The notes: generated from the letters alone by a model not told the origin. Positions 27,890-39,691 are shown, counted from the first letter of the stretch. The stretch: DNA of 61,814 nt from Nocardioides sp. PD653-B2 (GCF_002117935.1 NZ_BDJE01000035.1:1-61814); one strand, 5' to 3'. Translations and numbers: made by a program.

Positions 27890-28618
27890 GTGCCGACCCA
27901 CGTTGTCCACCTCCTCGCCGGTGCGTACGCGCTCGATGCCCTCGGCGACGGGGAGATCCTGGAGTTCGAGAGGCATCTGGAGACCTGCGGCGACTGCCGG
28001 ACCGGGCTCGCGAGCATGAGCGACGCGGTCGTCCTGCTGGCCGCCCCGGTGGAGCTCTCTCCTCCGGAGGGCCTGCGGCGCCGCGTCCTGCGCGACGTCT
28101 CCCGGGTCCGTCCGCTGCCGCCCCGCACCACCGACCTGCCGGCCGCGCGCATCCCTCGTCGTCGCCGGCGGACCGGGCCGGTCGCCGGCGCGGCAGCGGC
28201 CGTGCTGATCGCCGCGATCGGCGTCGGCGCCACCGTCGGTCGCGGGTCCGAGGACCCGGCGCCGGTGACGGCCTCGGCGCAGGTCATGCACGCCGCGGAC
28301 CGGACGCACACGACCGTCGAGTCCGACCGCGGCTGGGAGGCCACCGTCTGGCGCTCCGACTCCGTCGGCCAGGCGGTGATCGCCACCCGCCACCTCCCCC
28401 CGGCGCCGGCCGGGCTGGTCTACCAGCTATGGCTCGACCAGCCGGCCTCCGGGAGGGTCTCCGCCGGCATCATGTCGGCCGGCGCCGACCAGGCCGTCGT
28501 CCTCGTGGGCGACGCCGCCACCGCGAACGGCGCGGCCATCACCCTCGAGCCGACCGGCGGCTCCACCCGCCCGACCAGCAACCCGATCGCGACGTTCGAC
28601 TTCGGCCGCGGCGCCTGA
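27890..28618 (+). CDS. RskA-like zinc-binding anti-sigma factor
   Basis: This 242-residue protein has an N-terminal ZAS domain (HVVHLLAGAYALDALGDGE, then HLETCGDC, the H-x3-C-x2-C zinc motif), one membrane helix (GAAAAVLIAAIGVGATVG, near residue 100) and an extracytoplasmic RskA C-terminal domain (LVYQLWLDQP, FDFGRGA). RskA proteins hold ECF sigma factors of the SigK type until proteolysed. No sigma gene is adjacent, which is unusual. The nearest ECF sigma in the window is at 1566, far away and with its own partner. GTG start. Confidence 0.85.
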   Translation: MPTHVVHLLAGAYALDALGDGEILEFERHLETCGDCRTGLASMSDAVVLLAAPVELSPPEGLRRRVLRDVSRVRPLPPRTTDLPAARIPRRRRRTGPVAGAAAAVLIAAIGVGATVGRGSEDPAPVTASAQVMHAADRTHTTVESDRGWEATVWRSDSVGQAVIATRHLPPAPAGLVYQLWLDQPASGRVSAGIMSAGADQAVVLVGDAATANGAAITLEPTGGSTRPTSNPIATFDFGRGA

Positions 28619-28632
28619 CCAGACAGCCGCTG

Positions 28633-28640
28633 GGCATACT
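28633..28640 (+). promoter_or_regulatory. leaderless promoter, sequence shared with 31443
   Basis: GGCATACTCGGTCC occurs here just before ATG 28648 and again at 31443-31456 before ATG 31457, with the CATACT -10 element 6-7 bases from each start codon. The identical 14-base words suggest the same promoter class or a shared regulator. Confidence 0.45.
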
Positions 28641-28647
28641 CGGTCCC

Positions 28648-29016
28648 ATGGACCCGGGGGCAGTGCCGCTCGACGTCTTCGAGGCGATGGTCGTCGACGC
28701 CCTCGACTCCCTGCCCGACTGGGTGCTGCCGGTCGTCAGCGAGATCGCGGTGCTGGTCGAGGACGAGCAGGCCGAGTCGGAGCGTCGTCCCGGGATCCTG
28801 CTGCTGGGCCTCTACCGCGGGGTCCCGCGCACCTCGCACTACGGCCGGGCCCCCGGCACGCTGCCGGACACGATCACGCTCTACCGGCTCCCGATCGTCG
28901 AGGTCTGCGCGCGGCTCGAGGACGTGCCCGCCCGGGTGCGCACCGTGCTGGTGCACGAGGTCGGGCACGCCATGGGCATGTCCGAGTCCGAGCTGCGCGA
29001 GCTCGGCTGGGCCTGA
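28648..29016 (+). CDS. small metallopeptidase-family (zincin-like) protein
   Basis: This 122-residue protein of the minimal zincin family (DUF1025-like) has the C-terminal motif VLVHEVGHAMGMSE, an HExxH zinc site near residue 105. The preceding YRLPIVEVCARLEDVPARVR segment and the start PLDVFEAMVVDALDSLP are family features. It is a soluble cytoplasmic protein, and proteolytic activity has, to my knowledge, not been shown for the family. It is next to the UvrA-like gene but has its own leaderless promoter. Confidence 0.83.
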   Translation: MDPGAVPLDVFEAMVVDALDSLPDWVLPVVSEIAVLVEDEQAESERRPGILLLGLYRGVPRTSHYGRAPGTLPDTITLYRLPIVEVCARLEDVPARVRTVLVHEVGHAMGMSESELRELGWA

Positions 29017-29065
29017 GCGACCGGGCGCCGCGCCTGGGTTCGACCCAGGGGTACTGTGCTGTTGG

Positions 29066-31432
29066 GTGAGCGAACCCCCGATGGACCACTTCGTGCGCGT
29101 ACGCGGCGCGAGCGAGCACAACCTGCGCGACGTCGACGTCGACATCCCCCGTGACGCGATGGTCGCGTTCACCGGCGTCTCCGGGTCGGGCAAGTCGTCG
29201 CTCGCCTTCGGCACGCTGTACGCCGAGGCGCAGCGCCGCTACTTCGAGTCGGTCGCGCCGTACGCCCGCCGCCTGCTGCAGCAGGTCGGCGCGCCGCACG
29301 TGCAGGAGATCACCGGGCTGCCGCCGGCGGTGGCCCTCCAGCAGCGGCGCGGGGCACCCAGCTCGCGGTCGACGGTCGGGACGATCACGACGCTGTCGAA
29401 CCTGCTCCGGATGCTCTACTCGCGAGCCGGCGACTACCCGGCCGACTCCGAGCACCTGCCGGCCGAGGCGTTCTCGCCCAACACCGTCGCCGGCGCCTGC
29501 CCCCGGTGCCACGGACTCGGCGTCGTGCACGACGTCACCGAGGAGCTGCTGGTCCCCGATCCCTCGCTGAGCATCCGCGACGGCGCGATCGCCGCGTGGC
29601 CCGGCGCCTGGCAGGGCGCGAACTTGCGCAGCATCGTCACCGGACTGGGGATCGACGTGGACACGCCGTGGCGCAAGCTGCGGAAGAAGGACCGGGACTG
29701 GCTGCTCTTCACCGACGAGCAGCCGTCGGTGCTGATCAAGCCCGAGCGGGACCGGGTCGACCACGGCTACTACGGCAAGTTCTGGAGCGCCCGCAAGCAC
29801 GTCATGCACGTGCTCTCCGACTCCACGAGCGAGCGGATGCGCGAGCGGGCGCTGCGGTTCGTCCGCGATGCTCCCTGCCCCGCCTGCCATGGCAGCGGGC
29901 TGCGCCCGGAGGCGCTGGCCGTGACGTTCGCGGGTCGGTCGATCGCCGAGGTCAACGCGCTGTCGCTCGTCGAGGCGGTCGCCCTCCTGCGGCCCAGCGC
30001 GGAGCAGCCCGAGGAGTCGCACGAGGTCGCGGTCCGGATCTGCGCCGACCTGGTCGCGCGCATCGACGTCCTCCTCGACCTCGGGCTCGGCTACCTCAGC
30101 CTCGGACGCAGCTCGACGACCCTCTCGCCGGGCGAGGCCCAGCGGCTGCGGATCGCCACCCAGCTGCGCTCGGGACTCTTCGGGGTCGTCTACGTGCTCG
30201 ACGAGCCCTCGGCCGGCCTGCACCCGGCCGACGCGGCACCGCTGCTCGACGTGCTGGACCGACTGAAGGCGTCGGGCAACTCGCTCTTCGTCGTCGAGCA
30301 CGACCTGGACGTCGTGCGCCGCGCGGACTGGGTGGTCGACATCGGTCCCGGCGCGGGCGAGGGGGGCGGCCGGGTGCTCTACAGCGGGCCCGTCGCCGGC
30401 CTGGAGGAGGTCGTGGAGTCGGCCACCAGCGCCCACCTCTTCGGGCGGTCGAGCCGCTTCGAGCACGACCTCCGGACCCCGCAGGGCTGGCTGTCGCTGC
30501 GCGGCGTCTCGCGGCACAACCTGGACGACGTGTCGGTCGACGTCCCGCTCTGCGTGCTGACCGCGGTGACCGGCGTCTCCGGCTCCGGCAAGTCGACGCT
30601 GGTCACCGGGGTGCTCGCCGAGGACCCGGCGGTGCACGAGTCGTTCGACCGGCTGGTCCTGGTCGACCAGCGACCGATCGGCCGCACGCCGCGGTCGAAC
30701 CTGGCGACCTACACCGGGATGTTCGACGCGGTGCGCCGGCTCTTCGCCGCGACGGACGAGGCCCGAGCGCGCGGGTACGGCGCGGGGCGGTTCTCGTTCA
30801 ACGTGCCCGAGGGGCGCTGCGAGACCTGCCAGGGCGAGGGGTTCGTCTCGGTCGAGCTGATGTTCCTGCCCGGGACCTACGCACCCTGCTCGACCTGCCA
30901 CGGAGCGAGGTACAACACCGAGACGCTCGAGATCACCTACCGCGGGAAGAACATCGCCGAGGTGCTGGCGATGTCCGTCGACGATGCCGCCGCGTTCCTG
31001 GCGGACGTCGCGCCCGCCTCGCGGAGCCTCGAGACGCTGCGCGACGTCGGCCTGGGCTACCTGCGGCTCGGGCAGCCGGCGACCGAGCTGAGTGGCGGCG
31101 AGGCCCAGCGGATCAAGCTGGCCACCGAGCTGCAGCGTGCCCGGCGCGGACACGCGCTCTACCTGCTCGACGAGCCGACCACCGGGCTGCACCCGGCGGA
31201 CGTCGCGTTGCTGCAGCGCCAGCTGCACCAGCTGGTCGACGCGGGCAACACGGTGGTCGTCGTCGAGCACGACCTCGACACGATCCTCACCGCCGACTGG
31301 GTGATCGACCTGGGACCCGGTGGAGGCGGCGCGGGTGGCCGGGTGGTCGCTGCCGGCACCCCGGCCGAGGTCGCGGCGTCCTCCGACAGCGTCACCGCGC
31401 CGTACCTCGCGCGGCGGCTGGCGGGGGACTGA
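29066..31432 (+). CDS. UvrA-like ABC ATPase (class II / DrrC-type)
   Basis: This 788-residue soluble protein has two ABC ATPase halves: Walker A GVSGSGKSSLAFG near residue 35 and GVSGSGKSTLVTG near 505, with signatures LSPGEAQRLRIATQL and LSGGEAQRIKLATEL. Zinc modules (CPRCHGLG, CPACHGSGL, CETCQGEGFV...CSTCHG) are as in UvrA. At under 800 residues it is shorter than the roughly 950 of repair UvrA and lacks the UvrB-binding region. It belongs to the UvrA2 or drug-resistance DrrC group, whose role is debated (tolerance of DNA-binding drugs). GTG start with a TACTGT -10 element 8 bases ahead. Confidence 0.9.
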   Translation: MSEPPMDHFVRVRGASEHNLRDVDVDIPRDAMVAFTGVSGSGKSSLAFGTLYAEAQRRYFESVAPYARRLLQQVGAPHVQEITGLPPAVALQQRRGAPSSRSTVGTITTLSNLLRMLYSRAGDYPADSEHLPAEAFSPNTVAGACPRCHGLGVVHDVTEELLVPDPSLSIRDGAIAAWPGAWQGANLRSIVTGLGIDVDTPWRKLRKKDRDWLLFTDEQPSVLIKPERDRVDHGYYGKFWSARKHVMHVLSDSTSERMRERALRFVRDAPCPACHGSGLRPEALAVTFAGRSIAEVNALSLVEAVALLRPSAEQPEESHEVAVRICADLVARIDVLLDLGLGYLSLGRSSTTLSPGEAQRLRIATQLRSGLFGVVYVLDEPSAGLHPADAAPLLDVLDRLKASGNSLFVVEHDLDVVRRADWVVDIGPGAGEGGGRVLYSGPVAGLEEVVESATSAHLFGRSSRFEHDLRTPQGWLSLRGVSRHNLDDVSVDVPLCVLTAVTGVSGSGKSTLVTGVLAEDPAVHESFDRLVLVDQRPIGRTPRSNLATYTGMFDAVRRLFAATDEARARGYGAGRFSFNVPEGRCETCQGEGFVSVELMFLPGTYAPCSTCHGARYNTETLEITYRGKNIAEVLAMSVDDAAAFLADVAPASRSLETLRDVGLGYLRLGQPATELSGGEAQRIKLATELQRARRGHALYLLDEPTTGLHPADVALLQRQLHQLVDAGNTVVVVEHDLDTILTADWVIDLGPGGGGAGGRVVAAGTPAEVAASSDSVTAPYLARRLAGD

Positions 31433-31442
31433 CGCGTCGGTC

Positions 31443-31456
31443 GGCATACTCGGTCC
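31443..31456 (+). promoter_or_regulatory. leaderless promoter before the UbiA gene
   Basis: GGCATACTCGGTCC is identical to the word before the metallopeptidase gene. CATACT ends 6 bases before ATG 31457. Confidence 0.45.
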
Positions 31457-32254
31457 ATGGGCCCGATGTCGGCGCTGGTGCGCACGGCCCACGTCGGTCC
31501 GGCGGCGGCGGTCGTCGTGCTCGCCCTGCTCCTGGCGGTGGCGGACGACCTGTCCCCGGGACGCGTCGTGCTCGTCGGGCTCGCCGTCCTCGCCGGCCAG
31601 CTGTCCGTCGGCTGGTCCAACGACCTCGTCGACCTGGGCCGCGACCGAGCGGTGCGCCGCCCTGACAAGCCCCTCGCCACCCGGGCGGTCGGCAGCCGGA
31701 CGGTCCGGGTCGCCTGCGGGCTCGCGGTGCTCACGGTCGTGCCCCTCTCGCTGGCCTGCGGCTGGGCCGCGGGCATCGTCCACCTCCTGGCCGTCGCCTC
31801 CGCCTGGGGCTACAACCTCCGGCTCAAGTCGACGCTGTGGTCCTGGCTCCCGTACGCCTTCTCCTTCGGTGCCCTCGTGGTGTTCGTGGGGCTCGCCGGT
31901 GAGCCGGCCGACCTGCCGCCCTGGTGGGCGGTCGCCGCGGCCGCGCTGCTCGGGGTCGGCGCCCACCTCCTCAACGTCCTGCCGGACCTCGCCGACGACG
32001 AGGCCACGGGAGTCCGAGGCCTCCCGCACCGGATCGGTGCGCGCCGGCTGCCGGCCGTGGCGACGACCGTCCTCGTGACCGGCTCCGTGGTGGTCGCGGT
32101 CGGGACCGGTCTCGCGAGCGTCGGGTCGCTGGCTGCCCTGGGCGTCGTCGCGGTCTTCGCCGTCGTCGCCCTGACCGGTCGGGGTCGGGCGCCGTTCGTG
32201 GCCGCGATCGGCATCGCCCTCGTCGACGTGGTGCTGCTGGTGACCTCGGCCTGA
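31457..32254 (+). CDS. UbiA-family prenyltransferase
   Basis: This 265-residue integral membrane enzyme has about eight helices. The first Asp-rich motif is WSNDLVDLGRDRAVRR (NDxxDxxxD, near residue 55). The second is NVLPDLADDEATGVRG near residue 175, the Mg-diphosphate sites that bind the prenyl donor. Members attach isoprenoid chains to aromatic or other acceptors (quinone, haem O or lipid pathways), and the acceptor is not readable here. It resembles the short actinobacterial SCO3242-like group. No pathway gene is next to it. Confidence 0.88.
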   Translation: MGPMSALVRTAHVGPAAAVVVLALLLAVADDLSPGRVVLVGLAVLAGQLSVGWSNDLVDLGRDRAVRRPDKPLATRAVGSRTVRVACGLAVLTVVPLSLACGWAAGIVHLLAVASAWGYNLRLKSTLWSWLPYAFSFGALVVFVGLAGEPADLPPWWAVAAAALLGVGAHLLNVLPDLADDEATGVRGLPHRIGARRLPAVATTVLVTGSVVVAVGTGLASVGSLAALGVVAVFAVVALTGRGRAPFVAAIGIALVDVVLLVTSA

Positions 32255-32267
32255 GCGGCGCGGCAGG

Positions 32268-33821
32268 TCAGAAGTCCTGGGGCTGGCTGAAGACGTGGTC
32301 CGGGTCGTACGCCGACCGGACCTGCGCGAGTCGTTCGGCGTTGGCGCCGAAGTAGGCCGTGCGGTAGTCGCGGATCGTCGGGTCCGCGTAGTTGACGTAG
32401 GCGTGGTTGCCCCAGTGGGGCAGCATCGCGGCGCGGAACCCGCGGACGTAGCGGTCGGCGGCGCCGGGGGTGCCGGGCGGGAAGGTCGCGGTGTACTGCA
32501 CGGTGGCGAGCGCGTCCCGGTGCACGAACGCGGTGTCGCCCGGCGCGAGGTCGCGCACCCGGCCGCCGAGCGCGTCCAGCGAGATGCCCGCCTCGAGCAG
32601 ACCCGACGACTGGGCCGCGTCGACCCGGTCGAGCAGGTCGCCGATGCCGGACGGGCCGAGCTCGTCGTACATGACGTGCGACGTGGCGCCGAACGCCTCG
32701 CGGGTCAGCGACCCCCCGGGTCCGGTGGTGCACCGGTCGACCGGGATCGACGCGCACCCGGCGTAGGACAGCATCGCGTCGAGGTAGCCCCGGGTGTGGT
32801 CGGCGCGGACGGCCGGAGCGGGCACGTGGTCGAGGAGCCCCGCGAGCTGCGCGTCGAGGGCGGCGGCCGGGCCGGTCCAGGTGCCCGACAGGAGCAGGAT
32901 CGGGCCGTCCGGGTGGCGCCCGCCGCCGAGCGCCTTGAGCGTCGACCAGAGCCGCTCGTCGGCGCCGGGCGCCCACTGCTGCCACGCCTCGATCACCCGC
33001 GGAGCCGCGGAGATCGGCCACTGCAGGTAGACGGTGTGCAGCGTCGGCGCGGGCGCGGTCCCGAGGTCGAACGACGTGACCACGCCCAGGTGACCACCTC
33101 CGCCTCCGCGCAGGGCCCAGTAGAGGTCGGGCTCCTCGTCGGCGCTGGCGGTGCGGACCCGGCCGTCGGCGGTCACGACCCGCATCGACGTCACCGCGTC
33201 GCAGGTCAGGCCCATCGCCCGGGTGAGCACCCCGACCCCGCCGCCGAGGGCGAGGCCGCCGATGCCCACGGTCGCGCAGGAGCCGCCGGCGACCGCCCGG
33301 CCCCGGCTCCCGATCGCATCGTAGACGCGGGCGAGCGCGGCACCGGCCCCGATGGTGGCCGTGCTGCCCTCCAGCCGCACCTGGGCGAGAGGCCGGCAGT
33401 CGATCACGAGGGCCCGCGGCGAGCCTCCTCCCGACCAGCCCGGGTAGCTGTGCCCGCCGGACCGGATCGCGATCGGGAGGTCGTGCTCCTGGGCGAACGA
33501 GAGGCCGGTCGCGACGTCCGCCGCCGACGCGACCACCAGGACGGCGAGCGGCCGCTGCCCGTCGTACCTCGGGTTCTCCAGCAGGCGGACCTGGTCGTAC
33601 GTCGGGTCCGCGGGCCGCACCAGGCTGCCCGAGACCGAGCGTCGGAGCTGGGCCCAGCCGGCCCGGCCCGGCCCGGTCGAACCGCTGGTCGAACTGGTCG
33701 AACCGCTGGGCGTCGGCCGCGGCTGCGGGGACGTCGGGTCCTCCGAGGTGCAGGCCGACACCGCGCCCAGGGCGCCGACGACCAGCAGCCCCCGGCGCGT
33801 GTAGGTCCTCACGACGACCAC
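32268..33821 (-). CDS. exported FAD-linked oxidoreductase, berberine-bridge-enzyme type
   Basis: This 517-residue flavoenzyme has a twin-arginine-like leader (YTRRGLLVVGALGAVSAC) that also contains a lipobox Cys, so it may be an exported lipoprotein. The FAD domain shows IRSGGHSYPGWSGG with the His that can bind FAD covalently, and GGSCATVGIGGLALGGGVG whose Cys may give a second link. The C-terminal BBE tail (VNYADPTI) is present. Such enzymes oxidise sugars, alcohols or secondary metabolites, and the substrate is unknown. It converges on the UbiA gene. Confidence 0.88.
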   Translation of the reverse strand: MVVVRTYTRRGLLVVGALGAVSACTSEDPTSPQPRPTPSGSTSSTSGSTGPGRAGWAQLRRSVSGSLVRPADPTYDQVRLLENPRYDGQRPLAVLVVASAADVATGLSFAQEHDLPIAIRSGGHSYPGWSGGGSPRALVIDCRPLAQVRLEGSTATIGAGAALARVYDAIGSRGRAVAGGSCATVGIGGLALGGGVGVLTRAMGLTCDAVTSMRVVTADGRVRTASADEEPDLYWALRGGGGGHLGVVTSFDLGTAPAPTLHTVYLQWPISAAPRVIEAWQQWAPGADERLWSTLKALGGGRHPDGPILLLSGTWTGPAAALDAQLAGLLDHVPAPAVRADHTRGYLDAMLSYAGCASIPVDRCTTGPGGSLTREAFGATSHVMYDELGPSGIGDLLDRVDAAQSSGLLEAGISLDALGGRVRDLAPGDTAFVHRDALATVQYTATFPPGTPGAADRYVRGFRAAMLPHWGNHAYVNYADPTIRDYRTAYFGANAERLAQVRSAYDPDHVFSQPQDF

Positions 33822-33940
33822 GCTACGGCGCGACCCGCGTCTGCTCCGGGCGACGAGTCGCGCAGCAGGTTCGACCTCCGAGGCCCCGAGAGTGAGCTGC
33901 CGGGCGACCCGGATCCCGGCGCGGCCGGGCAGGGACCAGG

Positions 33941-36637
<2,697 letters not shown>

Positions 36638-36672
36638 GGGTCGAGCGTGTATCCGTGGAGCGACGAGCGGGA

Positions 36673-36725
36673 GGGCCGAAGGTCCCGCGAGGACCGGTGG
36701 CCCCCGGACCGGGGCCGTTGGTCCC
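36673..36725. promoter_or_regulatory. two DevR-type boxes between ppdK and a universal stress protein gene
   Basis: GGGCCGAAGGTCCC at 36673-36686 and GGGCCGTTGGTCCC at 36712-36725 share the same ends and 4-base centre layout, 39 bases apart. They can serve both divergent genes. The pattern GGG-C/A-CC-NN-GGTCCC is repeated before most units of the island. Confidence 0.6.
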
Positions 36726-36777
36726 TAGGTCGCGGGGCCGTGGTGCCCGACGGTGGAGACAACAGAACGGAGACGTC

Positions 36778-37674
36778 ATGGAATCCATGCCCCCACCCGT
36801 CGTGGTCGCAGTCGGTCGCGGAGGCTCGGCCACCGCCCTCGAGTACGCCGCGGTCGAAGCACTGCGACAGGGGCGCGGCCTGCACGTGCTGCACGCCGTC
36901 GACCTGCTGCGCGCCGCCGACGTCCGCGAGCTGGAGCGGCAGGGAGCCGCCGTCCTGGAGACGGCCGTCGCCAGTGTCTCGGCACTGGTCACCGACCTGG
37001 TGCCGGTGACCTCGGCGCTCGTGCAGGCGCCGGCCGTCGACGCGGTCGTGTCCGCTGCGGGGAGCGCACCGCTCGTCGTCGTCGGGCGGAGCCCGGAGTC
37101 CCGGCGGACCCACCCCTACGTGCGCTCGGTGACCGGCGGCGTCGCCGCCCGGGTCCACGCCCCGGTCGTCTCGGTCCCGGACGGCTGGGAGGACCCCACG
37201 GGGTCCCCCCACGTGGTGGTCGGTGTCGACGATGCCGCCGACAGCGCCGAGGTGCTGCTCGAGGCCTTCGCCGCCGCTCGTGCCCGGCAGGCCAGGCTGA
37301 CCGTCGTGAGCACATGGTGGCGCCCGCCCGGCGCCGGCCAGGGCGCCCTCACCCACGTCACCGACCCCACGTGGCCCGAGACCTTCCGTGCCGGCATCGA
37401 CCGCGCGCTGGCCCCGCTGCTGGTCGCCTACGAGGACGTGCCCGTCGAGGTGCACGTCCGCAACGCCCGGCCCGGCGAAGCGCTCATCGAGGCGTCGTAC
37501 GACGCCGCGCTGCTGGTGCTCGGCCGACACGACCCGCTGCTGCCGCGGGGCTCGCAGCTGGGCCCGGTGGCCCGGTCGGTCCTGCGCGAGGCCGCCTGCC
37601 CGGTGCTGCTGGCCGCACCCCGGCACGCCCACCACGTCCGGCGCGCGGACCGGCGCCCCGCCCAGCTCGCATGA
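36778..37674 (+). CDS. tandem universal stress protein
   Basis: This 298-residue protein has two Usp domains (about residues 1-140 and 145-290). The nucleotide loops are degenerate in the first half (VVVGRSPESRRTHPYVRSVTGG) and clearer in the second (LVLGRHDPLLPRGSQLGPVARS). Tandem Usp proteins that bind ATP and affect growth arrest (Rv2623-like) are the largest class in the mycobacterial DosR regulon. ATG 36778 follows AGAACGGAG and two DevR-type boxes. It is one of five in the island. Confidence 0.88.
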   Translation: MESMPPPVVVAVGRGGSATALEYAAVEALRQGRGLHVLHAVDLLRAADVRELERQGAAVLETAVASVSALVTDLVPVTSALVQAPAVDAVVSAAGSAPLVVVGRSPESRRTHPYVRSVTGGVAARVHAPVVSVPDGWEDPTGSPHVVVGVDDAADSAEVLLEAFAAARARQARLTVVSTWWRPPGAGQGALTHVTDPTWPETFRAGIDRALAPLLVAYEDVPVEVHVRNARPGEALIEASYDAALLVLGRHDPLLPRGSQLGPVARSVLREAACPVLLAAPRHAHHVRRADRRPAQLA

Positions 37675-37687
37675 GGCGGGGCACCGC

Positions 37688-37780
37688 ATGACCACGTCGG
37701 CCGCCGCGTCCACGTCCGTCTCCGAGGACGAGCTGCGGCTGCTCGACGTGGTGGCGGGCGGCCGGTCCCGGTCACGGTAG
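37688..37780 (+). pseudogene. probable phosphoketolase N-terminal remnant
   Basis: An ATG opens a 30-codon frame ending EDELRLLDVVAGGRSRSR. Shifting by one base after LLD reads WWRAAGPGHG. Phosphoketolases begin with DELRxLDAWWRAANYLS and have AGPGHGGPA about 65 residues later. The sequence is best explained as the start of an xfp gene with a one-base shift and an internal deletion joining WWRAA to GPGHG, then loss of the rest. It is too short to function. An unrelated 30-residue peptide cannot be excluded. Confidence 0.45.
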
Positions 37781-37787
37781 CGCGGAC

Positions 37788-38699
37788 TCAGTCCTCGGCC
37801 GGCGAGACCTGCTCCCGGTAGGGCACGACGGCGACCGAGCAGTGCGCGTGCTCGACCAGGTGCGGAGCCACCGAGCCGTAGACCAGCTCGCTGAGGAACG
37901 GCTTGCGGCGGTGCCCTACGACCAGCAGGTCGGCGCCCCGCGACGCCCGGAGCAGCCGCTCGTCGGCGAACCCCCGCGACAGCCGGTGGCGCACCGGCAC
38001 GTCGGGGTGCCGAGCCGCCGCCGAGGCCACCGCGCCGGCCACCAGCTCCCACTGGTCGTCGTACCCGGGCTCGTCGCGCGCGATGTCACGCTCCTCGTCG
38101 GCGCCGACGACGTCCCAGAAGCTGTGGAACGCGGTGAGCGTGAGGCCGCGGGCGGACGCGATGCGGAACGCCAGGTCGACCGCGGCGGTGTCTCCGGCGT
38201 CACCGGCGATCCCGACCACCACGCCGCCACCCGTCCCGGACGGGCCGTCGGACCGCACGACGACGGTCGGGCTGGTGCCGTGCTTGACGACGGTGCTGGC
38301 GACGGAGCCGAGGAGCAGCCGGGACACGGAGCCGAGACCCCGGGTCCCGACGACCAGCAGGCCGGCGTCCGCGTCGAGCAGGGCGTCGCGTGCGTCCTCG
38401 CAGCGGACGTCGTGCTCGACGACGAGGTCGGGGTGGGTCTCGTGCACCCGCCGGTCACACCGACGCAGGAGCGCGCGAGCCTCCTCCTTGAGCTGGACGC
38501 GCAGCCGGCGCTCGTCGATGCCGTGAGCCGTCAGCCAGGCGGCGGACCGGGGCGCCGGCGTCGAGACGGCGGTCAGCAGGATCAGGGGGAGGCCCTCGGC
38601 CGCGGCCTGGCTCGCCGCCCAGTCGAGAGCCGCGTCCGACGAGGCGGACCCGTCGACGCCGACGACGATGGACCCGGTGACGTGCTCGGACATGATCAT
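37788..38699 (-). CDS. tandem universal stress protein
   Basis: This protein of about 303 residues has two complete Usp domains. The first has a canonical ATP loop (VVGTRGLGSVSRLLLGSVAST) and the start IVVGVDGSASSDAALDWA. The second has VVGHRRKPFLSELVYGSVA. ATG 38699 is chosen for its AGGAG site at 5 bases; ATG 38693 is the alternative. It lies 46 bases downstream of another usp gene on the same strand with no box of its own, so it is likely co-transcribed with it. Confidence 0.9.
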   Translation of the reverse strand: MIMSEHVTGSIVVGVDGSASSDAALDWAASQAAAEGLPLILLTAVSTPAPRSAAWLTAHGIDERRLRVQLKEEARALLRRCDRRVHETHPDLVVEHDVRCEDARDALLDADAGLLVVGTRGLGSVSRLLLGSVASTVVKHGTSPTVVVRSDGPSGTGGGVVVGIAGDAGDTAAVDLAFRIASARGLTLTAFHSFWDVVGADEERDIARDEPGYDDQWELVAGAVASAAARHPDVPVRHRLSRGFADERLLRASRGADLLVVGHRRKPFLSELVYGSVAPHLVEHAHCSVAVVPYREQVSPAED

Positions 38700-38745
38700 G
38701 TCGACTCCTGCGAGGACGGGGGAGGTGGGTTCGTCGGTCACGAGG

Positions 38746-39633
38746 TCACGAGGTCTCGGGGACGAGGGCGACCACGGTGCGAGCGTGCTCGACGAGATGG
38801 TGGGCGACGTCGCCGAACAACGCACGGGAGAGTGCCCCGGAGTGCCGGCGACCGACGACGACGAGGTCCATCTGCTCGGACGCCGCCCCCAGGCACCGCT
38901 CGGGCAGCCCTCGGCCGACCTCCACGGTCACGTACACGTCGGGGTACTTCTCGGTCATCCCCGCGACCGACTCCGCGAGCAGGAGGCGAGCATCCTCCGT
39001 GCTGGGCTCACCGGGTGGGACCACCTGGGCGGTGGTCGACGCGGCGATCACGTCCCACACGCAGTGCATGACCGTCAGCGGCAGGCCGCGGATCGATGCC
39101 TGGCGGTAGGCGAAGTCCAGTGTCGGGATCGAGCCGGCGGTCCCGTCGGCACCGACGAGGACCCCGCGACGCACCGTGCCCGGGTGGTGGGGACGGACGA
39201 CCACGACCGGGCAGCTCGCGTGTCGGGCGACCGCGGCACTGACCGACCCGAGCACCAGGCTGCGGATCGGACCCCGGCCCCGCGACCCGATGACGATCAT
39301 CTGGGCGTCGTCGGCGAGGTGGAGCAGGGCCTGCCGGGCGTCCTGGGTCACGACGCAGGTGTGCACGTCCACCGTGGGATGGCGCCGGGTGACGTCCTGC
39401 GCCGCGTCGGCGAGGAGCTTCCCACCGTGCTCGCGCATCTCCTGGACGAGCTCGTCCGCCTCCGTGAGCCAGACGGTGCCCGGCGTGCCCAGGGTGCCGA
39501 GGGCGTGCACGAGGACGAGGGGCCGGTGGTCGAGGGCGGCTTCCTGAGCGGCCCAGGCCAGAGCGCGGTCGGCGGACTCGGAGCCGTCGACGCCGACGAC
39601 GATGCCGCCGGTCGGAAGGGGTGTGGTCTCCAT
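38746..39633 (-). CDS. tandem universal stress protein
   Basis: This 295-residue double Usp protein has the first-domain start GIVVGVDGSESADRALAWAA, ATP loop VIGSRGRGPIRSLVLGSVSAA and second-domain loop VVGRRHSGALSRALFGDVA. It is a close paralogue of the next gene downstream (37788). The start METTPLP at 39633 begins directly before the domain. A DevR-type box at 39692-39704 lies about 60 bases upstream, so this is probably the first gene of a two-gene unit. Confidence 0.9.
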   Translation of the reverse strand: METTPLPTGGIVVGVDGSESADRALAWAAQEAALDHRPLVLVHALGTLGTPGTVWLTEADELVQEMREHGGKLLADAAQDVTRRHPTVDVHTCVVTQDARQALLHLADDAQMIVIGSRGRGPIRSLVLGSVSAAVARHASCPVVVVRPHHPGTVRRGVLVGADGTAGSIPTLDFAYRQASIRGLPLTVMHCVWDVIAASTTAQVVPPGEPSTEDARLLLAESVAGMTEKYPDVYVTVEVGRGLPERCLGAASEQMDLVVVGRRHSGALSRALFGDVAHHLVEHARTVVALVPETS

Positions 39634-39691
39634 GAGTCCACTGTCGGCACCGGACTCCCGTCGCGGTACGGACGGACGGCCTGCGACGCAC

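Noticed and set aside
28874..32029. 1051-codon open frame on the minus strand opposite the UvrA-like gene
   Set aside because: It is the antisense of Walker and zinc motifs and has no recognisable content of its own.
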